Origin: Laceyella sacchari
Lineage (GTDB): Bacteria; Bacillota; Bacilli; Thermoactinomycetales; Thermoactinomycetaceae
Direction: 5' to 3'
Length of the DNA stretch: 64,000 nucleotides
Assembly: GCF_004343255.1 (NCBI RefSeq)
Contig: NZ_SMDD01000001.1
Location: forward strand, 818,577 to 882,576
Position 1 is the first letter of the stretch. Each line of letters opens with the position of its first letter. Both the position numbers and the translations under genes were made by a program. This document shows positions 8,890-16,816 of this stretch, one piece after another. The notes beneath the pieces were generated by a model. The model was not told the origin of the DNA. It did not search any database and saw only the letters and a list, made by a program, of their open reading frames with translations.

Positions 8890-8920
8890 AAGACCGTGAC
8901 AAAAAGTGCACGGTCTTTTT
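8889..8920. terminator. Bidirectional terminator between convergent genes
   Basis: AAAGACCGTG (8889-8898) pairs with CACGGTCTTT (8909-8918), followed by T residues. An outer ACGCAAT/ATTGCGT (8881-8887 with 8923-8929) extends the stem. It overlaps the pseudokinase stop and serves the convergent SDR gene from the other side. Confidence 0.85.
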
Positions 8921-8946
8921 CTATTGCGTCACGTTTGCGGTGGAAG

Positions 8947-9780
8947 TCACATCGTAAACGGAGGAATCGAGCGACCGTCAATGTCGGTGAACCCGTATTC
9001 TTTGGCTAGATCGCCAACCCTCAGCACTTGGCCGCTTCTCTCAATGACGTCTGAATCGGCACATAGCGCCGCGACTGCCCGGCCGATATAATAGGGCGAT
9101 TCTGTGTTTTTCAGTGCGTCGACTTCTTGCCAATGTTCTTCGTCCGTTTGGAATGCTTTTAGCACAAGTTCGGTTCTCATCCATCCGGGTGATACGGCCA
9201 ACACAGCGATGCCGTCCGCCTTTAATTCGATGGACAGCCCATATGCCATGCGAATCAACGCGTTTTTGGCCAAGTCATAATATAAATGGCCGATGTATTT
9301 GTCTTGATCCCAAAAGGTGGTGTGGATGATGATTCCTCCCATGCCTTCGCGCAATAAGGGAATTGCAAAATGGTTGGTAGCCAGTTGCGCTCGCACGCCT
9401 GCGGTAAACATATGGTCCCAATGTTGAAGGGATTGTTCCCAAAAGGGTTCAGAGGTGATGGGGAGTTGATTTCCACCCCACACATTGTTGACGAGGATAT
9501 CCAGACGTCCTTGTTCCCGGCGAATTCGCTTAATCACCGCTTCTGTGTCAGCATCGCGCGTATGATCACATTGGACAGGAATGCCCTTTCCGCCCGCGGC
9601 TGTCATGAGAGATATCGTTTCATTGAGGGTTCCGGGCTGATCGGGGTCGTTTTGATCGAGGCTACGGCCCGTGACGTACACGGTCGCCCCCGCTTTCGCC
9701 AGTTCTACTGCGATGCCGCGGCCCGCCCCACGACTGCCACCTGTGACAAGTGCCACTTTTTCTGTTAATGGTGCCAACAT
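8947..9780 (-). CDS. Short-chain dehydrogenase/reductase (DHRS1-like)
   Basis: Classical SDR oxidoreductase of 277 residues. The cofactor motif GGSRGAGRGIA lies near the N-terminus, NNVWGG corresponds to the NNAG structural motif, and the active-site Tyr-Lys pair is in YYDLAK. The long insertion after the second strand and the WGG variant resemble the DHRS1-like subgroup, whose bacterial substrates are mostly unknown. The frame can open at a TTG (9786), but GGAAGGAG is spaced better for the ATG at 9780, which I take as the start. It is transcribed alone, convergent with the pseudokinase and downstream of dat on the same strand, separated from dat by a terminator. Confidence 0.82.
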   Translation of the reverse strand: MLAPLTEKVALVTGGSRGAGRGIAVELAKAGATVYVTGRSLDQNDPDQPGTLNETISLMTAAGGKGIPVQCDHTRDADTEAVIKRIRREQGRLDILVNNVWGGNQLPITSEPFWEQSLQHWDHMFTAGVRAQLATNHFAIPLLREGMGGIIIHTTFWDQDKYIGHLYYDLAKNALIRMAYGLSIELKADGIAVLAVSPGWMRTELVLKAFQTDEEHWQEVDALKNTESPYYIGRAVAALCADSDVIERSGQVLRVGDLAKEYGFTDIDGRSIPPFTM

Positions 9781-9873
9781 ATTCAACTCCTTCCCTTAAC
9801 ATGTTCAGTATAAAATGGATATATGACACCCTTTGTCTTATATCGTGCGATCTTTTTTAAACGCTATCCATAC

Positions 9874-9899
9874 AAAAAAAGCTACCGATTCACGGTAGC
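9874..9899 (-). terminator. Intrinsic terminator of dat
   Basis: GCTACCG (9881-9887) pairs with CGGTAGC (9893-9899). The A-run at 9874-9880 is a T-run on the minus strand, directly after the hairpin and downstream of the dat stop. Confidence 0.85.
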
Positions 9900-9969
9900 C
9901 TGTAAGATGACAGATAGGTTGATTTTTTGATGGTGGAGGCACGCTTTGTATGGATTCGGTTCAAAGGCA

Positions 9970-10824
9970 TCAAGAGGATGATTCTGCAAGAGTGGTGCGT
10001 TTGATTTCATTGACAAATGCTTCTTGAAGTTGTTTGGTCACAGGACCGGGTACACCTTGGCCTACTGGACGGCCATCGATTTCCACGATGGGACAGATCT
10101 CCATGGTGGTGCTACTCAGGAAGACTTCATCCGCCGATTCCAGCGCTTCTTTGGAAAAAGTGGTTTCACTGATCGGTATTTCGCATTCGTCAGCCAATTT
10201 GAAAACCACTTGGCGGGTGATTCCATTCAGGATCAAGTGGTTGGCTGGGTGTGTGTGAAGTGTGCCATCTTTGATGATGAAGATATTGGTAGAGCTTCCT
10301 TCGGTTACGATCCCGTCGCGAACGAGAATTGCTTCTTTGGCTCCATGCTCGATGGCCGTCTGTTTGGCCAGCACCGCACCAAGCAAGTTGAGGCTCTTAA
10401 TGTCGCAGCGTAGCCAGCGGATATCTTCCGTCGTGACGGCCTTAATACCGTGGTTCAATTCAGCCAATGGGCGTTTGGCGTGTTGTGTATAGGCGATCAC
10501 TAGCGGGCGGGCCTGTTCCGGAAAACCGTGATATCGCGGTGCCGTGCCGCGGCTTACTTGAATGTATACATTGCCTTCTTCCAAGTGATTTTGTTGGATC
10601 AGGTCAAGCAACAGCTGTTTCAGGCGCGTGATAGGATAAGGTAACGACAGCCGAATTTCCGTGGCGCTACGTTCCAATCGGGCCAGATGTTCATCCATAT
10701 AAAAGGGGCGTCCATGGTAGACCCGAATCATTTCATACACGCCGTCACCAAATTGGTAAGCCCGGTCTTCAATGTCAATGTTCGCTTCTTCACGGGAAAC
10801 CAAACGTTCGTCATACAGAATCAT
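9970..10824 (-). CDS. dat: D-amino-acid transaminase
   Basis: PLP enzyme of aminotransferase class IV that interconverts D-alanine and D-glutamate with their keto acids, feeding peptidoglycan synthesis. It has 284 residues, the usual family length. The N-terminal YQFGDGVYEMIRVY motif and the PLP lysine K143 in RCDIKSLNLL match Bacillus D-amino-acid transaminases. EGSSTNIFI and FLSSTTMEI, which contact the PLP phosphate and substrate, are also present. The ATG follows GAGGGGATG. D-specific rather than branched-chain specificity is suggested by the RCDIKSLN context but is not proven by sequence alone. Confidence 0.9.
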   Translation of the reverse strand: MILYDERLVSREEANIDIEDRAYQFGDGVYEMIRVYHGRPFYMDEHLARLERSATEIRLSLPYPITRLKQLLLDLIQQNHLEEGNVYIQVSRGTAPRYHGFPEQARPLVIAYTQHAKRPLAELNHGIKAVTTEDIRWLRCDIKSLNLLGAVLAKQTAIEHGAKEAILVRDGIVTEGSSTNIFIIKDGTLHTHPANHLILNGITRQVVFKLADECEIPISETTFSKEALESADEVFLSSTTMEICPIVEIDGRPVGQGVPGPVTKQLQEAFVNEIKRTTLAESSS

Positions 10825-11009
10825 TTTGCTTCATCCCCTCTTTATGTATCTTTCTTTTAGTTTGCCGGATGGTTCTGAAAAGTACAAGGCTTGATCTTGA
10901 CTGAAAACTAACTTCGCTCACCTTGCCAAGCGGTGTTTTTTCTGAAACAATGGTGGTAACTTCTGTTTGCCGATACATAAGCGTCAATATCGATGAGGGA
11001 TGTGGTAAT

Positions 11010-11741
11010 GTGGCAATATACGCATTAAGTGACTTGCATTTATCATTTAACAAACCGGTTACCCTCTATGATGTCAACCCTGATCAAGATATAGAAAAGC
11101 CGATGGATGTGTTTGGCTGGACGCGGCATTATGAGCGGATTCGCGACGGGTGGCTCCGCTTGGTCGGTCCGGAAGACACTGTGCTGATTCCCGGGGACAT
11201 CAGTTGGGCCATGAAATTGGATGTGGCGCGGTACGACTTTGACTGGATCAATCAGTTGCCGGGCTATAAAGTGATGTCGCCGGGCAACCATTGTTATTAC
11301 GCTCACAGCAAAAAGAAAGTACGAGAGATGTTGCCGGAAGGAATGCAGTGGGTAGATGCGGACTATACGCTGGTTGAGGGGCGAGTGGTGGCTGCCACCA
11401 GGGGGTGGATGTTGCCAGGGGAGCGTTTTTTTAATGAGGAAGAAGATCGCAAGATCTATGAACGCCAAGTCGGCCGGCTACGACTTGCTTTGGAAGCAGC
11501 CGCGAAGGAGCAACCTGGACGAGAGAAGATCGTTATGCTCCATTTTCCGCCGTTGACGGCTTCCGCGAAGGAGTCTGGGTTTATGGAAGTGATGAAAGAG
11601 TTTGGGGTGACTTTGTGCGTTTATGGGCATATGCATGGCAAGGCCCGAGAAGAAGCGATTCAAGGGCGGGTGGATGGAATCGACTTGCGTTTGGTCGCTT
11701 GCGATGCCATTGATTTTTGTCCGGTCAAGTTGTTTGATTGA
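11010..11741 (+). CDS. Calcineurin-like metallophosphoesterase
   Basis: Soluble phosphoesterase of 243 residues with all metal-binding blocks of the family in order: SDLHLSF near the N-terminus, GDISWAM, GNHCYY, LHFPPL and GHMHGKA. Two metal ions would be held by these Asp, His and Asn residues. Substrate cannot be read from the sequence. The frame extends upstream to 10923, but the family normally begins just before the DLH block, and a GTG at 11010 follows GAGGGA, so I choose that start. It is divergent from dat, with a 185-base spacer that shows no convincing promoter pair. Downstream lies the unexplained foldable element. Confidence 0.82.
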   Translation: MAIYALSDLHLSFNKPVTLYDVNPDQDIEKPMDVFGWTRHYERIRDGWLRLVGPEDTVLIPGDISWAMKLDVARYDFDWINQLPGYKVMSPGNHCYYAHSKKKVREMLPEGMQWVDADYTLVEGRVVAATRGWMLPGERFFNEEEDRKIYERQVGRLRLALEAAAKEQPGREKIVMLHFPPLTASAKESGFMEVMKEFGVTLCVYGHMHGKAREEAIQGRVDGIDLRLVACDAIDFCPVKLFD

Positions 11742-11790
11742 GAAGGTGCGGTCCGTGAGCTAAAGAGATGGTCGTACGAGGAGAGTCGTT

Positions 11791-11954
11791 CGGACGTATC
11801 GGCGCTTCACTGTCCAATGGTAGGCGGCGGGCGGGTCGCGATCAAGTGTGAGGGACCCGCAGACCTTCCATACTCGGCACTATCGGTGACTGAACTCCGC
11901 CGGCAACCATCAGTCCGAAGTTTGCCCGAAAGTCCGCCTCGCCGATGGGATCCG
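11791..11954. other. GC-rich foldable element between the phosphoesterase and gpsB genes
   Basis: A nested set of complementary arms forms one long rod. CGGA (11791-11794) pairs with TCCG (11951-11954), and ATCGGCG (11798-11804) with CGCCGAT (11940-11946). CTTCACTG (11805-11812) pairs with CAGT-CC-GAAG (11911-11920), and ATGGT (11817-11821) with ACCAT (11906-11910). CGGCGG (11825-11830) pairs with CCGCCG (11897-11902), and GCGGGTC (11831-11837) with GACCCGC (11854-11860). Two large one-sided bulges remain (11861-11896 and 11921-11939). No open reading frame covers it. It does not match the conserved blocks I know for RNase P RNA, tmRNA, SRP RNA or common riboswitches. Strand is undetermined; on the minus strand it would be the 3' region of gpsB, where B. 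subtilis has rnpB. Confidence 0.55.
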
Positions 11955-11956
11955 GC

Positions 11957-12271
11957 TTAACGGTAAAACGGTTGGGAATAGTGGTCAGCGCCGTTGGAGT
12001 TTCCCTTCAGTTGCTCGCGAAGTTGCTCCCGAAGTTGGCGGTTTTCTTCGCGGATTTGTTGCACGTCATAAAGCAACTGTTGGAGCAACTGCTCGATCTG
12101 GTTGTACCGTTCATGCTCATTCAACACGGATTGTGTTTGAATCGTCTTTTCAAACTCTATGTAATCTTTAATGATTTGATCTAGAAAATGATTCACTTCA
12201 TCCACATCGTAACCGCGCATTTTCCGTTTGAACTCCTTGTTATGAATATCACGTGCCGTCAAACCAGGCAT
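11957..12271 (-). CDS. gpsB: Cell division protein GpsB (DivIVA-domain)
   Basis: Small cytoplasmic coiled-coil protein that in Bacillales links cell wall synthases to division and elongation sites. The N-terminal DivIVA/GpsB domain is clear: [26 protein letters not shown] fits the GpsB pattern (here residues about 8-33), followed by DYIEF and a coiled coil (about 36-90). Its 104 residues are close to the family's usual length, much shorter than DivIVA. The ATG follows GGAGGAGGGATAG on the minus strand. In B. subtilis gpsB is followed by rnpB; here the following 200 bases hold the unassigned foldable element instead. Confidence 0.88.
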   Translation of the reverse strand: MPGLTARDIHNKEFKRKMRGYDVDEVNHFLDQIIKDYIEFEKTIQTQSVLNEHERYNQIEQLLQQLLYDVQQIREENRQLREQLREQLKGNSNGADHYSQPFYR

Positions 12272-12536
12272 ATCTATCCCTCCTCCACAATGTCTTTAAA
12301 TTCAGTATACTCACTCAATTGAGAATGGTAAATACCTAAGAGACATGTCATAGGCATCTTTTCATGAATCTGGGACATTGGATCGGATGCGCAAGAATCG
12401 GCTGTAGAAGATCAGAGGGAAGACAAGATGGAAAACGGTGCTTTGTTTTCCTTCATGCGCGCTAGCATTGGCAGGGGATATTCGGTATACTGTATCGTGC
12501 GACAGAAACGAAAACAAGAAAGAGGTGGCAGGTGGG

Positions 12537-13103
12537 ATGAAAATCCTGGCAGTCCCTGGAAGTTTGAGTGAACAGTCAACGACGCATATGGCAGTAGCGA
12601 TTGTCGCCGAAGCGGCTCGTAAGATGGGTGCCGAGGTAGAAGTGTTTGACCTGCGGAAGGATCCGTTGCCGATTTATGATGGGCGAGTGGATGAAGCGTC
12701 TTATCCGGAGACCGTTCGGTTGTTCAAACAAAAAATGGCGGAAGCCGATGGATTCATTTTCGCGTCACCTGAATATCATGGCAGCATATCCGGTGTGTTA
12801 AAGAATGCATTGGATTTTATCGGAGCGCGTGAATTAGAAGGAAAATGGGTGGCATTGCTCGGCACGGCCGGAGGTGCGATGGGCGCTACAAATACGCTCA
12901 ATACACTCAACACGATCTGCCGCTCACTACACGCGTGGCCATTGCCTTCCATGCCTTCTGTACCACAAAGTTACATGGCATTTAATTCGGACGGCACATT
13001 AAAAGACGAGAAACTGCAACAACGGCTGGAAGACTTGGGTACCAGTCTGGTGAAGATGATCCAACTGTACGGATCAGAGCTACGTGTCAATACAAAAGGA
13101 TAG
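12537..13103 (+). CDS. NADPH-dependent FMN reductase family protein
   Basis: Flavodoxin-fold oxidoreductase of 188 residues that binds FMN and reduces flavin, quinones, azo dyes or chromate, depending on the member. The N-terminal phosphate-binding loop is PGSLSEQSTTHMA, and the second flavin-contact motif SPEYHGSISGVLKNALDF is typical of this family. The frame opens at 12438, but GGTGGCAGGTGGG lies just upstream of the ATG at 12537, and family members begin two or three residues before the phosphate loop, so I use that start. The 265 bases between the gpsB start and this gene show no other coding signal. Physiological substrate unknown. Confidence 0.85.
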   Translation: MKILAVPGSLSEQSTTHMAVAIVAEAARKMGAEVEVFDLRKDPLPIYDGRVDEASYPETVRLFKQKMAEADGFIFASPEYHGSISGVLKNALDFIGARELEGKWVALLGTAGGAMGATNTLNTLNTICRSLHAWPLPSMPSVPQSYMAFNSDGTLKDEKLQQRLEDLGTSLVKMIQLYGSELRVNTKG

Positions 13104-13182
13104 GAGATTAGCATGCTCTATCCGCAAAAATATGATAAACTACTTTTGAATTTCAGTTGCTACATAGATAGGGGGACTTTCG

Positions 13183-13620
13183 ATGCCAACACCGAGCATG
13201 GAGGATTATTTGGAAAACATTTATAAATTGATTGAACAAAAGGGTTATGCCAGGGTGTCGGACATCGCAGAAGCATTGGAAGTGCACCCCTCATCTGTAA
13301 CAAAAATGGTGCAAAAGCTGGATCAGAACAAATATCTGGTCTACGAAAAATATCGGGGTTTGGTTTTAACTTCTAAAGGGAAAAAGATAGGGAAACGCTT
13401 GATGGATCGGCACCAGTTGCTGGAGGAGTTTTTGCGTTTGATCGGAGTTAGCGAAGACCAGATATACCATGATGTAGAGGGGATCGAGCACCATTTGAGT
13501 TGGGATTCGATTACTTGCATCGAAAACCTGGTACAGTATTTAACGGCTAACAAAGAAATCGTGGATCACTTGCAATCCTTAAAAGAAGCAGATGAACAAG
13601 AAACGGATGAAATGAAATAA
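13183..13620 (+). CDS. mntR: Manganese-responsive transcriptional regulator MntR
   Basis: DtxR/MntR-family repressor that binds DNA when loaded with Mn(II) and shuts down manganese uptake genes. Every MntR metal ligand is at its standard number: D8, E11, H77, E99, E102 and H103. The winged helix ([20 protein letters not shown]) and the dimerisation region are intact, and the 145 residues match the B. subtilis protein. It lacks the C-terminal SH3 domain of DtxR/IdeR, as MntR does. The start follows AGGGGGAC. It lies upstream of yqhO, as in B. subtilis. No manganese transporter gene is in the window. Confidence 0.95.
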   Translation: MPTPSMEDYLENIYKLIEQKGYARVSDIAEALEVHPSSVTKMVQKLDQNKYLVYEKYRGLVLTSKGKKIGKRLMDRHQLLEEFLRLIGVSEDQIYHDVEGIEHHLSWDSITCIENLVQYLTANKEIVDHLQSLKEADEQETDEMK

Positions 13621-13649
13621 CCCATGGACTCGTCTCCTTGGGTTTTTTT
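13621..13649 (+). terminator. Intrinsic terminator of mntR
   Basis: CCCATGG and CCTTGGG pair with one internal mismatch over an 8-base loop and are followed by seven T residues, directly after the mntR stop. Confidence 0.8.
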
Positions 13650-13703
13650 GCTCTTTATCACATACATTTTTTAACAGGGAGAATTTGAAAAGGAGGGGCG
13701 CTG

Positions 13704-14663
13704 ATGTGGGCAGACGCCGTTTTTGAAGGCGGTGGGGTGAAAGGGATTGGTTTGGTGGGCGCTTTATCCGTCGCTGAGAGCAAGGGATACAAGTGGAAAA
13801 AAGTAGCCGGAACATCGGCGGGGTCGATCATCGCGGCCTTGCTGGCTGCTGGCTATACAGGCAAGGAATTATATGAAATTTTGATGGAGCAGGAATTTTT
13901 GCAGTTTTTGGCTCCGTCTTGGTATGATTATATTCCCGTGGTTGGTCCGGCCTTGCGGTTATGGTTGAAAAAAGGGTTGTATCCGACGACAGAGTTGGAG
14001 AAGTGGGTTTCCAATCTGCTCAAGGCCAAAGGGATTCAGACGTTTAAAGATTTGCCTGAGGGTGTGGAGCTTCACGTTATCGCATCGGACATTTCACGAA
14101 GCCAATTGTTGGTGTTGCCGCAGGATTTGAAACAGTACGGTTATGATCCTGAATCGTTCCCAGTGGCCAAAGCGGTGTGTATGAGCTGTAGCATCCCTTT
14201 CTTCTTTGAACCGGTCAAATTGATGCATTATCCTACCCGCAAAACCTCTTATGTGGTGGATGGGGGAGTGTTAAGCAATTTTCCGGTCTGGTTATTTGAC
14301 AAGGATAATCCGCGATGGCCTACTTTCGGCTTTTCGCTCTGCGCAGAAGGAGAGGAGCAAATCCATCAGATTGACGGCCCGCTCAGCATGTTCCGATCGT
14401 TGCTCTATACGATGTTGGATGCGCGGGACAACCGGTATGTACAACAGCATGAAGAGATCCGCACCATTCAAGTGCCGATCAGCGGCGTGAAAATGACTGA
14501 TTTTTCTTTATCCAAGGAAAAGAAAGAGGAATTGTTCATGTCGGGCGTGAAAGCTGCTGAGTTTTTCTTCAACAAATGGAGCTTCGATCAATATCTCAGC
14601 GCACGGGGTAAAAGCAAACAAATCACATACAAGATCAACCCATCCGACCAAGCTGGAGGATAA
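13704..14663 (+). CDS. yqhO: Patatin-like phospholipase family protein (YqhO)
   Basis: Serine lipid hydrolase of the patatin/RssA group. It shows the glycine-rich oxyanion motif EGGGVKG (8-14), the nucleophile S38 in GTSAG, and the dyad aspartate D186 in VVDGGVLSNFP. Length is 319 residues. No signal peptide is seen, so it acts in the cytoplasm or at the inner membrane face. The start follows AAAAGGAGGGG. Position between mntR and yqhP/yqhQ matches B. subtilis yqhO. Natural substrate unknown; phospholipid or lysophospholipid hydrolysis is family knowledge. Confidence 0.88.
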   Translation: MWADAVFEGGGVKGIGLVGALSVAESKGYKWKKVAGTSAGSIIAALLAAGYTGKELYEILMEQEFLQFLAPSWYDYIPVVGPALRLWLKKGLYPTTELEKWVSNLLKAKGIQTFKDLPEGVELHVIASDISRSQLLVLPQDLKQYGYDPESFPVAKAVCMSCSIPFFFEPVKLMHYPTRKTSYVVDGGVLSNFPVWLFDKDNPRWPTFGFSLCAEGEEQIHQIDGPLSMFRSLLYTMLDARDNRYVQQHEEIRTIQVPISGVKMTDFSLSKEKKEELFMSGVKAAEFFFNKWSFDQYLSARGKSKQITYKINPSDQAGG

Positions 14664-14744
14664 AGTCCGAAAGTTGGCTTAACATGGATATCAATGCATT
14701 TGGTTCTCCCGTTTTATGTCGATTGTCATTGCACCCGAGAATAT

Positions 14745-14790
14745 GAAACAGCCCCCGCTTTACACCAGAGAGGAAGGCGGGGGCTGTTTC
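14745..14790. terminator. Bidirectional terminator between yqhO and yqhP
   Basis: A perfect 14-base inverted repeat, GAAACAGCCCCCGC (14745-14758) and GCGGGGGCTGTTTC (14777-14790), lies between the convergent genes. Confidence 0.88.
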
Positions 14791-14791
14791 A

Positions 14792-15073
14792 TTATAGCGA
14801 TTTTTTATTGTTGTTGCCTTCAATCACACGAAATGGGTATTTTTTGCGCTTGCGTGGGTGGGTCTTGGCTTGTTTGCTTGCTAGGGGTGAGCGCATTGAG
14901 CCTAAGCGCAACAGCCAGCGCGGTGGGAATTTGTACAGGTAGATGACGATGCCGATGACTAGCGCCGGCAAGAGCAACCGACTGGGCTGTTGGATGAATT
15001 CGATCACGGCGCCGAACAAGACAAAAGCCAGTACGAGATAATGCCAATATGGCTTAGAGCCGGGGTTGGTCAC
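14792..15073 (-). CDS. yqhP: YqhP-like small membrane protein
   Basis: Small protein of about 93 residues with two hydrophobic segments (roughly residues 12-27 and 33-45) and a strongly basic C-terminal tail (KTHPRKRKKYPFR). The frame can open at a GTG at 15082, but AAGAGGGTG is better spaced for the GTG at 15073. The name rests only on position: it lies next to yqhQ where B. subtilis has yqhP, and is shorter than the B. subtilis protein. Function unknown. It follows yqhQ by 24 bases on the same strand and is probably co-transcribed with it. Confidence 0.65.
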   Translation of the reverse strand: MTNPGSKPYWHYLVLAFVLFGAVIEFIQQPSRLLLPALVIGIVIYLYKFPPRWLLRLGSMRSPLASKQAKTHPRKRKKYPFRVIEGNNNKKSL

Positions 15074-15097
15074 GCATAACACCCTCTTTCTTATGGG

Positions 15098-16066
15098 CTA
15101 ACTGGAGTGAACCAATTGGGAAGCTTGTTGAACATGTTGTCGAGCTTCTTGGGCGTCGAGTTCCCGCATGCGGACAAACGCGTGGATGGCTACTTCCACC
15201 TGAGTGTCATCGGGCTCTTTGGTTGTGAGTTTTTGCAACCATAAGCCGGGATATCCCAAATAGGTGAGTACGGGAACATCCCGCACGGCATTGGTCAGGC
15301 GCAACAATTCATAGGAGATGCCCAACACGGCCGGAAGCAACAACAGTCTTGTCACGATGCGATCCCACACTCCGTCGTAACTGAAGAAAGAGTACACAAT
15401 CACGCCGACAATGATGCTGAGAATGATAAAGCTACTGCCACAGCGGTAATGAAGGGTAGAATATTTTTGCACATTGGTTACTGTTAATTCTTCCCCATGT
15501 TCAAAGGCGGTAATCACTTTGTGCTCCGCTCCGTGATATTGAAAGAGCCGTTTGATCATCGGGGTTTGCGAGATCAACCACAAATAGGAGAGCAACAATA
15601 AGGTTTTGATTACTCCTTCGAGCAAACTTTGGATGACCAAGTTTTGCACGAAGCGGTCAAACAAGACACTAGCCAAAAAGGCGGGAACTGCGGTGAACAA
15701 TACTTTGCCAAACAGGAAGGACAGGATACCTACCAGGGTGACGCCCAAGATCATCATCCATTTGGATTGGTTTGAATTGGGCGCTTGTTCGGGATCATCT
15801 GGATCGGCATGATCCAGCTCGTATTGTTCGGTCGCGAATTGCAGGTGTTTCGCACCAGAGGCGCTGGCAGCGATGATCGCGACAATGCCCCTTAAGAAGG
15901 GAATCTTCATCAGGAAGTCAAGTGTTGGCGAGGTTTTCTTTTTGCATTCGAATAATTCGATGTTGCCGTCTTTGCGGCGAACGGCGGTTACTTGGGCGTG
16001 TTGCCCGCCAAACATCACGCCTTCGATGACGGCTTGCCCGCCGTAAGCAATGGGTTTATCTGACAC
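15098..16066 (-). CDS. yqhQ: DUF1385 membrane protein YqhQ
   Basis: Conserved membrane protein of about 322 residues. It begins with the family hallmark YGGQAVIEGVMFGGQ and has the conserved YHGAEHKVITAFEHGEELT block, a conserved YSTLHYRCGSSFI block, and several membrane helices in the middle and C-terminal half. The frame opens further upstream, but a GTG at 16066 following AAGGTGGTG places the start a few residues before the hallmark, as in relatives. The biochemical role is not established. It sits upstream of yqhP and divergent from aroQ, with no yqhR gene between. The region 16067-16355 shows no gene on either strand. Confidence 0.85.
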   Translation of the reverse strand: MSDKPIAYGGQAVIEGVMFGGQHAQVTAVRRKDGNIELFECKKKTSPTLDFLMKIPFLRGIVAIIAASASGAKHLQFATEQYELDHADPDDPEQAPNSNQSKWMMILGVTLVGILSFLFGKVLFTAVPAFLASVLFDRFVQNLVIQSLLEGVIKTLLLLSYLWLISQTPMIKRLFQYHGAEHKVITAFEHGEELTVTNVQKYSTLHYRCGSSFIILSIIVGVIVYSFFSYDGVWDRIVTRLLLLPAVLGISYELLRLTNAVRDVPVLTYLGYPGLWLQKLTTKEPDDTQVEVAIHAFVRMRELDAQEARQHVQQASQLVHSS

Positions 16067-16355
16067 GTAGGCGCACCACCTTGTTGTAATTGGCATCAAA
16101 TAATGTGTATTTTATTCTAACACAATGGTTGGGGAAGTGTGAGAGGGGAGTGTGATGGAGGTGCGGATCATGCGTATGTATCGTATTATTTGAACACTGC
16201 TTCGATGGATTCCTGCTTGACAGGGTGGAAAGCGATTACCGTACGACCCGTGGACAAAACGGCAAGTTCATGGGAAAATAGATAGTTGTCTGGGCAATCA
16301 TATTTAGGATAACCATCCGAGTGTACATTGGCGAAAAGCGTTGCGGGAGGTGGGC

Positions 16356-16814
16356 ATGATGGTAAACGTCCTCGTATTGCACGGCCCGAATCTCAATCGC
16401 TTGGGCAAACGCGAGCAGGCGGTTTATGGGCGCACCACATTGGAAGATATTAATGCAGGGTTGATTAAAAAAGGGGAGGAGTGGGGCCTCCGCGTTGCTT
16501 GTTTCCAAAGCAACATGGAGGGGGAATTGATCGATCAGCTCCATCTCGCGGAAGGGAATTTTGATTACATAGTTTTTAACCCAGGTGCTTATACCCATTA
16601 CAGTTATGCTTTGCGTGATGCAATTGCTGCGATTGATGTGCCGGTGATCGAAGTGCATATGACCAACATCCATGCCCGGGAATCCTTTCGGCACACTTCT
16701 GTGACGGCGCCGGTCACATGCGGGCAGATTGTGGGGTTCGGCGCGTTGAGTTATGAGCTCGCCTTGGCCGCCATCAAGGAGCTGGCGAACCGGAACATGG
16801 AAAACAAGGGGTGA
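16356..16814 (+). CDS. aroQ: Type II 3-dehydroquinate dehydratase
   Basis: Third step of the shikimate pathway: dehydrates 3-dehydroquinate to 3-dehydroshikimate as a dodecameric cytoplasmic enzyme. About 152 residues, the type II size. Conserved blocks are HGPNLNRLG, the active-site tyrosine in YGRTTL, NPGAYTHYSYALRDA with the catalytic histidine region, and EVHMTNIHARESFRH. The start is ATG 16356 after GGGAGG; 16359 is an alternative. The stop overlaps the ribosome binding region of the next gene, so the two are likely co-translated, as in B. subtilis yqhS-yqhT. Confidence 0.93.
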   Translation: MMVNVLVLHGPNLNRLGKREQAVYGRTTLEDINAGLIKKGEEWGLRVACFQSNMEGELIDQLHLAEGNFDYIVFNPGAYTHYSYALRDAIAAIDVPVIEVHMTNIHARESFRHTSVTAPVTCGQIVGFGALSYELALAAIKELANRNMENKG

Positions 16815-16816
16815 AG

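Noticed and set aside
11742-11956. rnpB next to gpsB as in B. subtilis
   Set aside because: Read on both strands, the region has no GAGGAAAGTCC-type block or other rnpB landmark and is only about 215 bases.
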